Positions 57,119 to 64,000 of a stretch of 64,000 nt of DNA are shown here, piece by piece. Both the position numbers and the translations under genes were made by a program. Under the pieces are notes generated by a model. That model did no database searches. It was not told where the DNA came from and was given only the letters and a program-made list of their open reading frames with translations. This DNA is from Pseudoalteromonas luteoviolacea DSM 6061. Its GTDB lineage: Bacteria; Pseudomonadota; Gammaproteobacteria; Enterobacterales; Alteromonadaceae. Position 1 is the stretch's first letter; each line of letters starts with the position of its first letter. The stretch covers positions 62,001-126,000 of the forward strand of contig NZ_AUYB01000024.1 of NCBI RefSeq assembly GCF_001625655.1, read 5' to 3'.

Positions 57119-57727
57119 ATGGAACATTATCTTAGCTTATTTGTAAAAGCGGTTTTCATCGAAAACTTAGCGCTATCTTTCTTCTTAGGTATGTGTACAT
57201 TCCTTGCGGTATCTAAGAAAGTAACAACCTCGTTCGGTCTTGGTGTTGCAGTAATCTTTGTACTAGGTGTAGCTGTGCCGGTAAACAACATTGTTTATCA
57301 CGCGGTACTGGCACCGGGTGCACTTGAATGGCTTGGTTTCCCAGAGGCTGACTTAAGCTTCTTGAAATTCTTGACTTTCATCGGTGTAATCGCAGCACTT
57401 GTACAGATCCTAGAAATGACATTGGACAAGTTTTTCCCTGCGCTATATAACGCGCTTGGTATTTTCTTGCCACTTATCACAGTAAACTGTGCGATTTTCG
57501 GTGCGGTAGCATTCATGGTTGAGCGTAACTATAACCTTGGTGAGTCAGTTGTCTTTGGCATCGGCTCAGGTGTGGGTTGGGCGCTTGCAATCGTATTGCT
57601 AGCAGGTCTTCGTGAGAAGATGAAGTATGCTGATATCCCAGATGGTCTTCGTGGTTTAGGTATTACCTTCATCACTGTAGGTCTAATGGGCTTTGGCTTC
57701 TTGTCATTCTCTGGTATTTCACTTTAA
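57119..57727 (+). CDS. nqrE: Na+-translocating NADH:quinone reductase subunit E
   Basis: A 202-residue six-helix subunit, homologous in inverted topology to Nqr[21 protein letters not shown] and [18 protein letters not shown] contain the cysteines of the intramembrane iron site. GGGGAG lies before its ATG. Confidence 0.97.
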   Translation: MEHYLSLFVKAVFIENLALSFFLGMCTFLAVSKKVTTSFGLGVAVIFVLGVAVPVNNIVYHAVLAPGALEWLGFPEADLSFLKFLTFIGVIAALVQILEMTLDKFFPALYNALGIFLPLITVNCAIFGAVAFMVERNYNLGESVVFGIGSGVGWALAIVLLAGLREKMKYADIPDGLRGLGITFITVGLMGFGFLSFSGISL

Positions 57728-57746
57728 TTAGCGAGGAAACTATACG

Positions 57747-58973
57747 ATGGAAACTATTGTATTAGGTGTAAGTATGTTCATCGCTATCGTTGTGATCTTG
57801 GTGCTAGTCATCATCGCAGCGAAATCGAAGCTTGTACCAAGCGGTGACATCACAATCGGCATCAACGGCGATGCGGACAAAGCAATTACATCAGCACCAG
57901 GTGGTAAGCTACTAGGCTCACTAGCTGATGCCGGTATCTTCATTTCATCAGCATGTGGTGGTGGTGGTTCTTGTGGCCAGTGTCGCGTACATGTTCATTC
58001 TGGTGGTGGTGATATCCTTCCAACTGAGCTTGACCACATCACTAAAGGTGAAGCACGTGAAGGTTGTCGTTTAGCATGTCAGGTTGCGGTTAAGACTGAC
58101 ATGGAAATCGAAGTAGAAGATTCTATCTTCGGCGTTAAGAAGTGGGAATGTACTGTTATCTCTAACGATAATAAAGCGACATTCATCAAAGAGCTTAAGC
58201 TTGGTATCCCTGAAGGTGAGGTTGTACCTTTCCGTGCAGGTGGTTATATCCAAATTGAAGCACCAGCTCACCACGTTAAGTACGCAGACTTTGATATTCC
58301 TGACGAATATCGTGGCGATTGGGAGCGTTTTGGCTTCTTCAATCTTGAGTCTAAAGTTGACGACGAGACGATCCGTGCATACTCAATGGCTAACTACCCA
58401 GAAGAGTTCGGTATCATCATGTTGAACGTGCGTATTGCGACTCCGCCGCCAAATAACTTGAGCCTACCATGTGGTAAGATGTCTTCTTACATCTGGTCAC
58501 TTAAAGAAGGTGATAAGGTAACTATCTCTGGTCCATTCGGTGAATTCTTCGCGAAAGAAACTGATGCAGAAATGGTATTCGTAGGTGGTGGTGCAGGTAT
58601 GGCACCAATGCGTTCACACATCTTTGACCAACTTAAGCGTCTTAACTCAGACCGTAAGATGTCTTTCTGGTACGGTGCACGTTCTAAGCGTGAGATGTTC
58701 TACGTAGAAGACTTCGACGGCCTAGCTGCTGATAACGATAACTTTGAGTGGCACGTAGCACTTTCTGATCCTCAGCCAGAGGATAACTGGGAAGGTTACA
58801 CGGGCTTCATCCACAACGTATTACTAGAAAACTATCTGAAGGACCACGAAGCGCCTGAAGATTGTGAGTTCTACATGTGTGGTCCTCCAATGATGAACGC
58901 GGCTGTTATCAACATGCTGAAAGATCTTGGTGTTGAAGACGAAAACATCCTACTTGATGACTTCGGTGGTTAA
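57747..58973 (+). CDS. nqrF: Na+-translocating NADH:quinone reductase subunit F
   Basis: A 408-residue subunit: one N-terminal helix, a plant-type ferredoxin domain with [12 protein letters not shown] and CRLAC for the [2Fe-2S], an FAD domain (RAYSMANYP), and an NADH domain ([25 protein letters not shown]). It takes electrons from NADH into the complex. A strong terminator follows. Confidence 0.97.
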   Translation: METIVLGVSMFIAIVVILVLVIIAAKSKLVPSGDITIGINGDADKAITSAPGGKLLGSLADAGIFISSACGGGGSCGQCRVHVHSGGGDILPTELDHITKGEAREGCRLACQVAVKTDMEIEVEDSIFGVKKWECTVISNDNKATFIKELKLGIPEGEVVPFRAGGYIQIEAPAHHVKYADFDIPDEYRGDWERFGFFNLESKVDDETIRAYSMANYPEEFGIIMLNVRIATPPPNNLSLPCGKMSSYIWSLKEGDKVTISGPFGEFFAKETDAEMVFVGGGAGMAPMRSHIFDQLKRLNSDRKMSFWYGARSKREMFYVEDFDGLAADNDNFEWHVALSDPQPEDNWEGYTGFIHNVLLENYLKDHEAPEDCEFYMCGPPMMNAAVINMLKDLGVEDENILLDDFGG

Positions 58974-59014
58974 TTAGGTATTAAATATGATGTTTAATCG
59001 TATTTAAAAAGTTT

Positions 59015-59046
59015 AAACCCCTAGGGTATTCCCTAGGGGTTTTTTT
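59015..59046 (+). terminator. Terminator after nqrF
   Basis: AAACCCCTAGGG-TATT-CCCTAGGGGT followed by TTTTTT. A very stable stem that should separate nqrABCDEF from apbE. Confidence 0.92.
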
Positions 59047-59071
59047 ATATGGTGTAAGGACTAAAAAATAG

Positions 59072-60100
59072 ATGCAAAAACTTGGTTATTTCTTCTCTGT
59101 TATTTTTTTAGTGTTGTTCTTATCGGCGTGTGGTGAGCAAAATACGCGACAAACCCCCGTTGAAATAAATGGTAAGACAATGGGGACTACCTATAATATC
59201 AAGGTCTTTCCTGGCCCTGTCAGTCTAGAAGCTGAACGTTTTAAAAGTGAGGTGGACGAAGCACTTGTTGCAGTAAATCAGTCTATGTCGACGTATATTC
59301 CAGATTCTGAAATTAATCGTTTCAATAGACTTGAAGCCAATACAGTGATGCCAATCAGTGCTGATTTTAGAAAGGTAACGGCAGAGTCTATCCGGTTGGG
59401 GCAATCGACTCAAACTTTAGATGTGACCATGGGGCCTTTAATTGATTTATGGGGTTTTGGTCCTGACAAACGCCCAACTAAAAGACCTTCACAAAGTGAG
59501 ATTGAGGCGATGCAAGCCAATATCGGTGTGGATAAGTTGAGTTTGACAAGCGAAGGTTTGTCTAAGTCTCTTAGCCATTTAGAGCTATCCTTTTCTGCAA
59601 CAGCAAAAGGCTATGGAATTGATAAAGTGGCTGAGCTTATTGAGCGTAAAGGTATTGAAAACTACATGGTAGAAATTGGTGGGGAGCTGCGTATTTCAGG
59701 CAACAAACCAGATGCGACACCATGGCGTATTGCTATTGAAAAACCCGATGCTCCTGCAGGGCAGCGTCAAATTCACAGAATTATTGAACCGGGTAAAAAC
59801 AGTGTTGCGACCTCTGGTGATTACCGCATTTTTTATGAGATGGATGGTGAGGTATTTACGCACCTAATTGATCCTGCAACAGGTAAACCAGTGAAGCATG
59901 ACTTAGTATCAGTTACTGTGCTCCATCCATCAGCGATGACTGCGGATGGCCTGGCAACCGCGCTTACTGTGATGGGAACAGAGCGTGCTAAGGCTTATGC
60001 AGAGCAGTACAAGCTGCCAGTCTATCTGATCAGTAAAACACCGGATGGTCTTAAGACGTATTCGAGCTCAGCATTTGCTCCTTATTTAAATAAAGACTAA
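59072..60100 (+). CDS. apbE: FAD:protein FMN transferase
   Basis: A 342-residue lipoprotein. The signal and lipobox FLVLFLSACGEQ place it on the outer face of the inner membrane. NGKTMGTTYNIKVF, LDVTMGPLIDLWGFG, FSATAKGYGIDKVAELI and the C-terminal THLIDPATGKPVKHDL are the ApbE motifs. It attaches FMN to threonines of NqrB and NqrC. It lies immediately after nqrF, as in Vibrio. Confidence 0.95.
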   Translation: MQKLGYFFSVIFLVLFLSACGEQNTRQTPVEINGKTMGTTYNIKVFPGPVSLEAERFKSEVDEALVAVNQSMSTYIPDSEINRFNRLEANTVMPISADFRKVTAESIRLGQSTQTLDVTMGPLIDLWGFGPDKRPTKRPSQSEIEAMQANIGVDKLSLTSEGLSKSLSHLELSFSATAKGYGIDKVAELIERKGIENYMVEIGGELRISGNKPDATPWRIAIEKPDAPAGQRQIHRIIEPGKNSVATSGDYRIFYEMDGEVFTHLIDPATGKPVKHDLVSVTVLHPSAMTADGLATALTVMGTERAKAYAEQYKLPVYLISKTPDGLKTYSSSAFAPYLNKD

Positions 60101-60234
60101 AGGAAGCAAATATCATTGCTTTTTGTGTGGTAAATTCATTCAACTTTGTCGGGTTTAGATATATAATGTTGTCAATATACCGTCAGTTACTTGGGATTAA
60201 CCTGAGTTGGTTCGTTAATTAAGGGGCTTAGCCT

Positions 60235-60447
60235 ATGTCACTTTTTATTCTTACTTTTGGATTACTTGTTTTGATTGCAGCAGCAATGGCTGTGGGCGTA
60301 ATAGTACAGAAAAAATCAATGGCAAGTAGTTGCGGGGGTCTGGGCTCTATGGGCATTGATAAAATATGTGATTGTGACGACCCATGCGACAAGCGTAAAA
60401 AGCGTTTGGCTAAAGAGCAATCTTGGCGAGAGAACCAAATTCTATAA
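60235..60447 (+). CDS. nqrM: NqrM, Nqr maturation protein
   Basis: A 70-residue protein: one N-terminal helix (FILTFGLLVLIAAAMAVGVIV), then a Cys-rich segment (SSCGGLGSMGIDKICDCDDPCDKRKK). The four cysteines and the place after apbE identify NqrM, needed to deliver iron to the NqrD/NqrE site. A hairpin around ACCAAAT spans its stop. Confidence 0.92.
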   Translation: MSLFILTFGLLVLIAAAMAVGVIVQKKSMASSCGGLGSMGIDKICDCDDPCDKRKKRLAKEQSWRENQIL

Positions 60448-60460
60448 TTTGGTTAAGACA

Positions 60461-60487
60461 AAAACGCAGGCTTGCCTGCGTTTTTTT
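60461..60487 (+). terminator. Terminator after nqrM
   Basis: AAAACGCAGG-CTTG-CCTGCG followed by seven T residues. The next gene starts only 15 bases later. Confidence 0.9.
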
Positions 60488-60501
60488 GTGCGTAAAATTC
60501 A

Positions 60502-61101
60502 ATGCTAAAAACGATATTCCTCATAAGGCATACAGAAACCGTAAAGCAAGGCCACCTAATTGGCGCAACTGATGTTTCATTGCCAGCTCAAAGCTTAGAG
60601 CGTTTGCTAACACAGATCGCAAAATGTGCGAGTATCAAAAAAATCATTTCCTCTCCACTACAAAGGTGTAGGCAAGCTGCACAGTTATATAGTGACCATC
60701 ATCAAATTCCCCTTTCGATTGAGCCTAATATTCAAGAAATGAACTTCGGTGATTGGGACGGGCAGTCTTACAATTGGCTATGGGAAAATACTGCTAGCCC
60801 GAGTATTGGTGATTTTTGGCATAACCCTTGGCTGCATATTCCACCAAATGGTGAGTCCATGAGTCATTTCGAGAGTCGAGTTACGTTGTGGTGGGATAAT
60901 ATACTGTCAACGCCAAGTGACGATAACATTGTCGCGGTCACTCATGGTGGAGTGATTAAAAAACTATTGGCGTTGGCACTAGCTTTACCGCAAAAAAGCA
61001 GCGTACAGTTAAATGGCTTTGAAGTTGGCTATGGATGCATTGTACGAATCTCGATTTATTATGATGATGAAGGAGTTGCATGGCCTAAAGTTGTCTTTTA
61101 G
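60502..61101 (+). CDS. cobC: Histidine-phosphatase family protein, probable alpha-ribazole phosphatase
   Basis: A 199-residue phosphoglycerate-mutase-fold phosphatase. The catalytic RHT motif is in FLIRHTETVKQGHLIGATDVSL, with later SSPLQRCRQAA, FGDWDG and AVTHGGVIKKLL. CobC acts on alpha-ribazole phosphate in cobalamin synthesis; the neighbouring riboswitch, btu genes and cobT support it. The family is broad, so the symbol is context-based. It begins 15 bases after a terminator with no clear Shine-Dalgarno or promoter. Confidence 0.7.
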   Translation: MLKTIFLIRHTETVKQGHLIGATDVSLPAQSLERLLTQIAKCASIKKIISSPLQRCRQAAQLYSDHHQIPLSIEPNIQEMNFGDWDGQSYNWLWENTASPSIGDFWHNPWLHIPPNGESMSHFESRVTLWWDNILSTPSDDNIVAVTHGGVIKKLLALALALPQKSSVQLNGFEVGYGCIVRISIYYDDEGVAWPKVVF

Positions 61102-61129
61102 ACATCTAGACTTCATAATATACTCAATC

Positions 61130-61260
61130 ATTTCAGTGCTGCTTGGGAATGAGGTGAAAATCCTCAGCTGTCCCCGCAACTGTATTCGCAATACTTTCAT
61201 GAAGTATCGAAGAGCCAGATACCAAGGCTGAAATAAGAACTTAAGCGGGCGCACTTAAGT
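61130..61260 (+). promoter_or_regulatory. Adenosylcobalamin riboswitch
   Basis: The conserved core GGGAATGAGGTGAAAATCC, continuing as CTCAGCTGTCCCCGCAACTGTA, lies at 61145-61184, and the B12 box AGCCAGATACC at 61213-61223. Outer pairs TTCAG and CTGAA close the element. After it ACTTAAG-CGGGCGCA-CTTAAGT (61239-61260) forms a hairpin whose GCGGG loop complements CCCGC of the core, consistent with a kissing-loop expression platform. It controls the btuD-like gene downstream. Confidence 0.95.
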
Positions 61261-61329
61261 GACATCACATCAACTTAATGGCAATTACTGTCTGTTTTGT
61301 GATTTGTGCGGCCCGAAACAAGAGGATGT

Positions 61330-62163
61330 ATGGTAGCGGCACAAGTTTCGATAAATAACCTCAGTTTGGTTATTCACAATAAACAGATTTTATCTGATAT
61401 TAGCTTTTCTGTTTTGCCAGGTCAGTTTATTGGCCTGATCGGTCCGAATGGAGCCGGAAAGTCTTCTCTTTTAAGATGTCTTTATCGTTATCAAACGCCT
61501 CAGGCTGGCAATATACAAATCGATGAAAAGGAAATCAGCCAGTTTAGCCGACAAACATACGCAAAAAAAGTTGCTGCGGTACTACAAGAGATCCCCAGTC
61601 AATTTAACTTAGCCGTTTTCGATGTTGTTGCAATGGGGCTGACACCCCACAAACGCTTGTTTTCAAGTGTCTCGTTGAGAGATCGTCAGGCTATTCAAGA
61701 GGCGTTGAAAAAAGTGGGGTTAGCGCACAAGTATCAACAACCCTATGAGTCTTTATCCGGTGGAGAGAAGCAACGCGTTATGATTGCGAGAGCTATCGTG
61801 CAACGCCCTAGTCTGCTATTAATGGATGAGCCAACGAGCCATTTAGATGTTAAATACCAAATTGAAATTATGGCGTTGGCAAAATCTCTCGGTATTACCG
61901 TGATTGCGTCTTTTCATGACTTAAATCTCGCATCTGCATTGTGCGACTCCATCATAGTGCTCAATGAAGGTAGCCTAGTCGCAAATGGTGCGCCCAAAAA
62001 CGTCGTAACTACCAATATGCTGTTGGAAGTGTTTGGCGTAAAGGCAGAAGTGATATTGCAAACATCACCTCATGGAGCGTCTGTTCCTTATATTCGTTAC
62101 CAATATCAACTCACAGTTATGGATCTGAACGATCAGGCATCTAGGGGGCGAGAGTGCGAGTAG
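61330..62163 (+). CDS. btuD: Cobalamin-type ABC transporter ATP-binding protein
   Basis: A 277-residue ATPase of the FecE/BtuD group: Walker A LIGPNGAGKSSLLR, signature SLSGGEKQRVMIARA, Walker B LLLMDEPTSHLD and H-loop SFHDLNLAS. The ATG at 61330 follows AGAGGA; earlier in-frame GTG codons lie within the riboswitch region. Ferric-siderophore uptake is the alternative, but the riboswitch directly in front argues for cobalamin. The end overlaps the permease. Confidence 0.85.
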   Translation: MVAAQVSINNLSLVIHNKQILSDISFSVLPGQFIGLIGPNGAGKSSLLRCLYRYQTPQAGNIQIDEKEISQFSRQTYAKKVAAVLQEIPSQFNLAVFDVVAMGLTPHKRLFSSVSLRDRQAIQEALKKVGLAHKYQQPYESLSGGEKQRVMIARAIVQRPSLLLMDEPTSHLDVKYQIEIMALAKSLGITVIASFHDLNLASALCDSIIVLNEGSLVANGAPKNVVTTNMLLEVFGVKAEVILQTSPHGASVPYIRYQYQLTVMDLNDQASRGRECE

Positions 62164-63146
62164 CTGCAAGCAGTGTTTTAGTTTTAGCCTGCCTATTTAG
62201 TTTTATCAGCGCCCTCAGTATCGGGGCTATTAATGTAGATTTTTACGATGTGTGGTTGGCTTTATGGTCGTATGATAATACCCAGCTAACGCAAAAGATC
62301 ATCATTGAACTAAGATTACCCCGCACTGTTCTGGCATTTCTAGCCGGGGCAGGTTTAGCAACGGCAGGCTTGATTTTACAAACAGTGACGCGTAACCCTT
62401 TGGCCGATCCTTATTTATTTGGCATTTCTTCTGGCGCCTCCTTTGGCGTGGTACTTTTGATTACTTTATTTGGGATGCAAAGTGGTTTGGCTATGTCTGG
62501 TGCTGCACTGTTAGGGAGTATATGTGCGATGAGCCTATTGCTGTTGATTGCATATCATAAAGGCACCGCGCAAATTGAAAATATGCTGTTAGCCGGCGTC
62601 GCTCTATCATTTTTGTTCAATGCCTTTACTAGTTTACTTTTGTATTGGAGTGACCCTCAAGCAATTACAGCAATTATTTTCTGGAGCTTAGGGAGCTTTA
62701 GCCGAGCAGATTGGGCATGGATATGGCTGCCATCCGCAGTTGTCATTTTAGGAATATTAAGCGTGATTTGCTTTCGCCGTCATCTCAATGCGCTTCTGCT
62801 TGGTGACGAAAGTGCCGTTACACTGGGTGTTAATGTTCATAAACTGCGTTTAGGTATGCTATTAGTGAGCTCTTTATTAACAGCGGTGTTGGTTGCAGCA
62901 TGCGGTGGCGTTGGTTTTGTTGGTCTAATGATCCCCCACATTGTGCGCTTTTTTATCTCTCAAGCAAGGGTCTTAGGTATGTTAGCGACCGCATTAAGTG
63001 GTGGCTTATTTATGCTTTGGGTTGATGTACTAGCTCGAAGTTTAATTGACAATCAAGAGCTGCCTATTGGGGTTATCACAGCCGCCATCGGTAGCGTATT
63101 TTTCCTTTCTCTATTGATGTTTAAAAAGCGCTCTACGAGCATCTAA
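62154..63146 (+). CDS. btuC: Cobalamin-type ABC transporter permease
   Basis: A 330-residue FecCD/BtuC-family permease with ten predicted helices. LRLPRTVLAFLAGAGLATAGLILQTVTRNPLADPYLFGISSGA, the loop GDESAVTLGVNVHKLRLGMLLVSSLLTA and GFVGLMIPHIVRFF are characteristic. It starts with GTG overlapping btuD by ten bases. A BtuF-like binding protein is not in the window and may lie beyond it. Confidence 0.85.
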   Translation: MRVAASSVLVLACLFSFISALSIGAINVDFYDVWLALWSYDNTQLTQKIIIELRLPRTVLAFLAGAGLATAGLILQTVTRNPLADPYLFGISSGASFGVVLLITLFGMQSGLAMSGAALLGSICAMSLLLLIAYHKGTAQIENMLLAGVALSFLFNAFTSLLLYWSDPQAITAIIFWSLGSFSRADWAWIWLPSAVVILGILSVICFRRHLNALLLGDESAVTLGVNVHKLRLGMLLVSSLLTAVLVAACGGVGFVGLMIPHIVRFFISQARVLGMLATALSGGLFMLWVDVLARSLIDNQELPIGVITAAIGSVFFLSLLMFKKRSTSI

Positions 63147-63161
63147 TTATTGGATACTTCG

Positions 63162-64000
63162 ATGATACAAACTTTAGACCTAAAGCACTGTTTACGTATA
63201 CGACAGAAGCTTGATATGAAGACTAAACCGCTTGGTTCATTGGGTAAGCTGGAGACACTCGCTAATCAACTCGTGTTAATTTTATCACAGGGCATGTCTG
63301 ACGAAGAGTTGGAAAAAGCAAAGTTTACAATCATTAACCCTAGTATAAGCGTGTTTGCAGGAGATCATGGCATTGCTGGAGAAGGGGTCTCAATTGCGCC
63401 CAGCGAAGTAACTGGCCAGATGGTTGCAAACTTCGCGCAAGGGGGCGCAGCGATTTGTGTGTTGGCACGCCAATTTGGCTGGCGTCTAAATGTGGTTGAT
63501 TGTGGAATATTGGTTCCTTCAAATAATACCAGTGTGATTAATTGCCGGCTTGGCGAGTCTACAGCTGCATTTCATCAACAAGCTGCTATGACACACGACC
63601 AACTAGACAAGGGGCTCGCGAATGCTGGGGAGCTGGTACAGAGAGAGTTAAGTCAAGGTTGCAATCTTTTTGCTTTTGGGGAAATGGGCATAGGCAATAC
63701 CACATCTGCGGCGGCTATTTTTTCAGCTCTAAGTGGAGTTACACCGGAATTGGCAGTTGGTAAAGGTACGGGTGTGAGTGATGAGGTAGTTGACAAAAAG
63801 CGGTTGTTAGTCGAGCAAGCATTGAATTTACACCAATTGTCTTCCAATAAACCTCTAGAGGTTTTGCAATGTTTAGGTGGATTTGAAATCGTCCATATTG
63901 TGGGGGCAATGCTTGCTGTTGCAAGTGCAAAAAAAATCATAGTGGTAGACGGATTTATTGCAACAGCTGCCGCGATGGTAGCCATAAAAATAGCCCCAAG
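63162..64000 (+). CDS. cobT: Nicotinate-nucleotide-dimethylbenzimidazole phosphoribosyltransferase, N-terminal part
   Basis: Open frame from ATG 63162 (MIQTLDLKHCLRIRQKLDMKTKPLGSLGKLE) to the window edge, about 279 of some 350 codons. VFAGDHGIAGEGVSIAPSEVTGQMV, FGEMGIGNTTSAAAIFSAL and GKGTGVSDEVVDKKR are CobT signatures. It forms alpha-ribazole phosphate, the CobC substrate. Sixteen bases separate it from btuC, so it shares the riboswitch-controlled transcript. Confidence 0.92.
   Translation, partial: MIQTLDLKHCLRIRQKLDMKTKPLGSLGKLETLANQLVLILSQGMSDEELEKAKFTIINPSISVFAGDHGIAGEGVSIAPSEVTGQMVANFAQGGAAICVLARQFGWRLNVVDCGILVPSNNTSVINCRLGESTAAFHQQAAMTHDQLDKGLANAGELVQRELSQGCNLFAFGEMGIGNTTSAAAIFSALSGVTPELAVGKGTGVSDEVVDKKRLLVEQALNLHQLSSNKPLEVLQCLGGFEIVHIVGAMLAVASAKKIIVVDGFIATAAAMVAIKIAP

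Noticed and set aside
61306..61329. Longer N-terminus of the btuD-like protein from GTG 61306
   Set aside because: The codons fall in the riboswitch expression platform and the ATG at 61330 has AGAGGA at the right distance.
1..64000. tRNA, rRNA, CRISPR arrays, insertion sequences, prophage or integron genes
   Set aside because: I looked through the intergenic stretches and the coding products and saw none; the intervals are short and filled by promoters, terminators or the RNA elements listed.

Overview
This 64 kb window is a stretch of ordinary, densely packed chromosome from a marine gammaproteobacterium, most likely Pseudoalteromonas or a close relative in Alteromonadales. The basis is moderately AT-rich DNA, a complete Na+-translocating NADH dehydrogenase operon with apbE and nqrM, FabV as enoyl-ACP reductase, a Kbl/Tdh pair, a Kdo kinase plus heptose pathway, and protein sequences close to Vibrio/Shewanella/E. 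coli orthologues. There is no rRNA, tRNA, CRISPR array, insertion sequence, integrase or prophage gene that I can see. The genus is an inference from gene content, not from a database comparison.

Layout. 1-6.5 kb: envelope and LPS inner-core genes (waaA end, wzi, gmhA, hldE, kdkA, a GT9 heptosyltransferase, gmhB). 6.8-10.3 kb: threonine catabolism (kbl-tdh), then glpE and rhomboid glpG. 10.3-12.3 kb: an orphan FliL-domain protein and the start of ubiquinone synthesis (ubiC-ubiA). 12.3-16.3 kb: a LysR regulator, a REC/HD-GYP c-di-GMP protein and small conserved proteins (DUF2721, DUF2007 with zinc ribbon, YjaG). 16.3-21 kb: tsaD, plsY, folB-folK-uppP, a GNAT acetyltransferase and tapT. 21.0-21.7 kb: no protein gene, but a minus-strand RNA gene of CsrB type with about 25 GGA motifs, a promoter and a GacA/UvrY box. 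21.7-26.3 kb: a ferric-iron ABC transporter (fbpABC-like) with a Dyp-type peroxidase. 26.3-31.3 kb: argR, mdh, serA, rpiA, ygfA and a tail-anchored-like unknown. 31.5-38.7 kb: S10 peptidase, REC-REC-GGDEF protein, glnK-amtB under a sigma-54 promoter, and PBP1B. 38.7-45.3 kb: chemoreceptor, hemL, pyrB, hemJ and a ClC channel. 45.4-52.8 kb: erpA with an IscR box, a 58-residue membrane protein, an XRE regulator with a structured leader, ampG-PPIase-yajG, rlmG, alkB, bolA and fabV. 53.2-60.5 kb: nqrABCDEF, apbE, nqrM. 60.5-64 kb: a cobC-like phosphatase, an adenosylcobalamin riboswitch, btuD-btuC-like genes and the start of cobT.

The coding content is mostly housekeeping. The most interesting material is regulatory: the CsrB-type sponge RNA with its activator site, a 24/25 match to the IscR type-1 box on the erpA promoter, an NtrC-like site that doubles as the terminator of the preceding GGDEF gene and lies about 100 bp upstream of the glnK sigma-54 promoter, a probable attenuator and paired operators in front of the XRE gene, and the B12 riboswitch. 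Taken together the window links carbon-storage (Csr/Gac), nitrogen (NtrC/GlnK), iron (Fur/IscR) and cobalamin control to the genes they are expected to govern.
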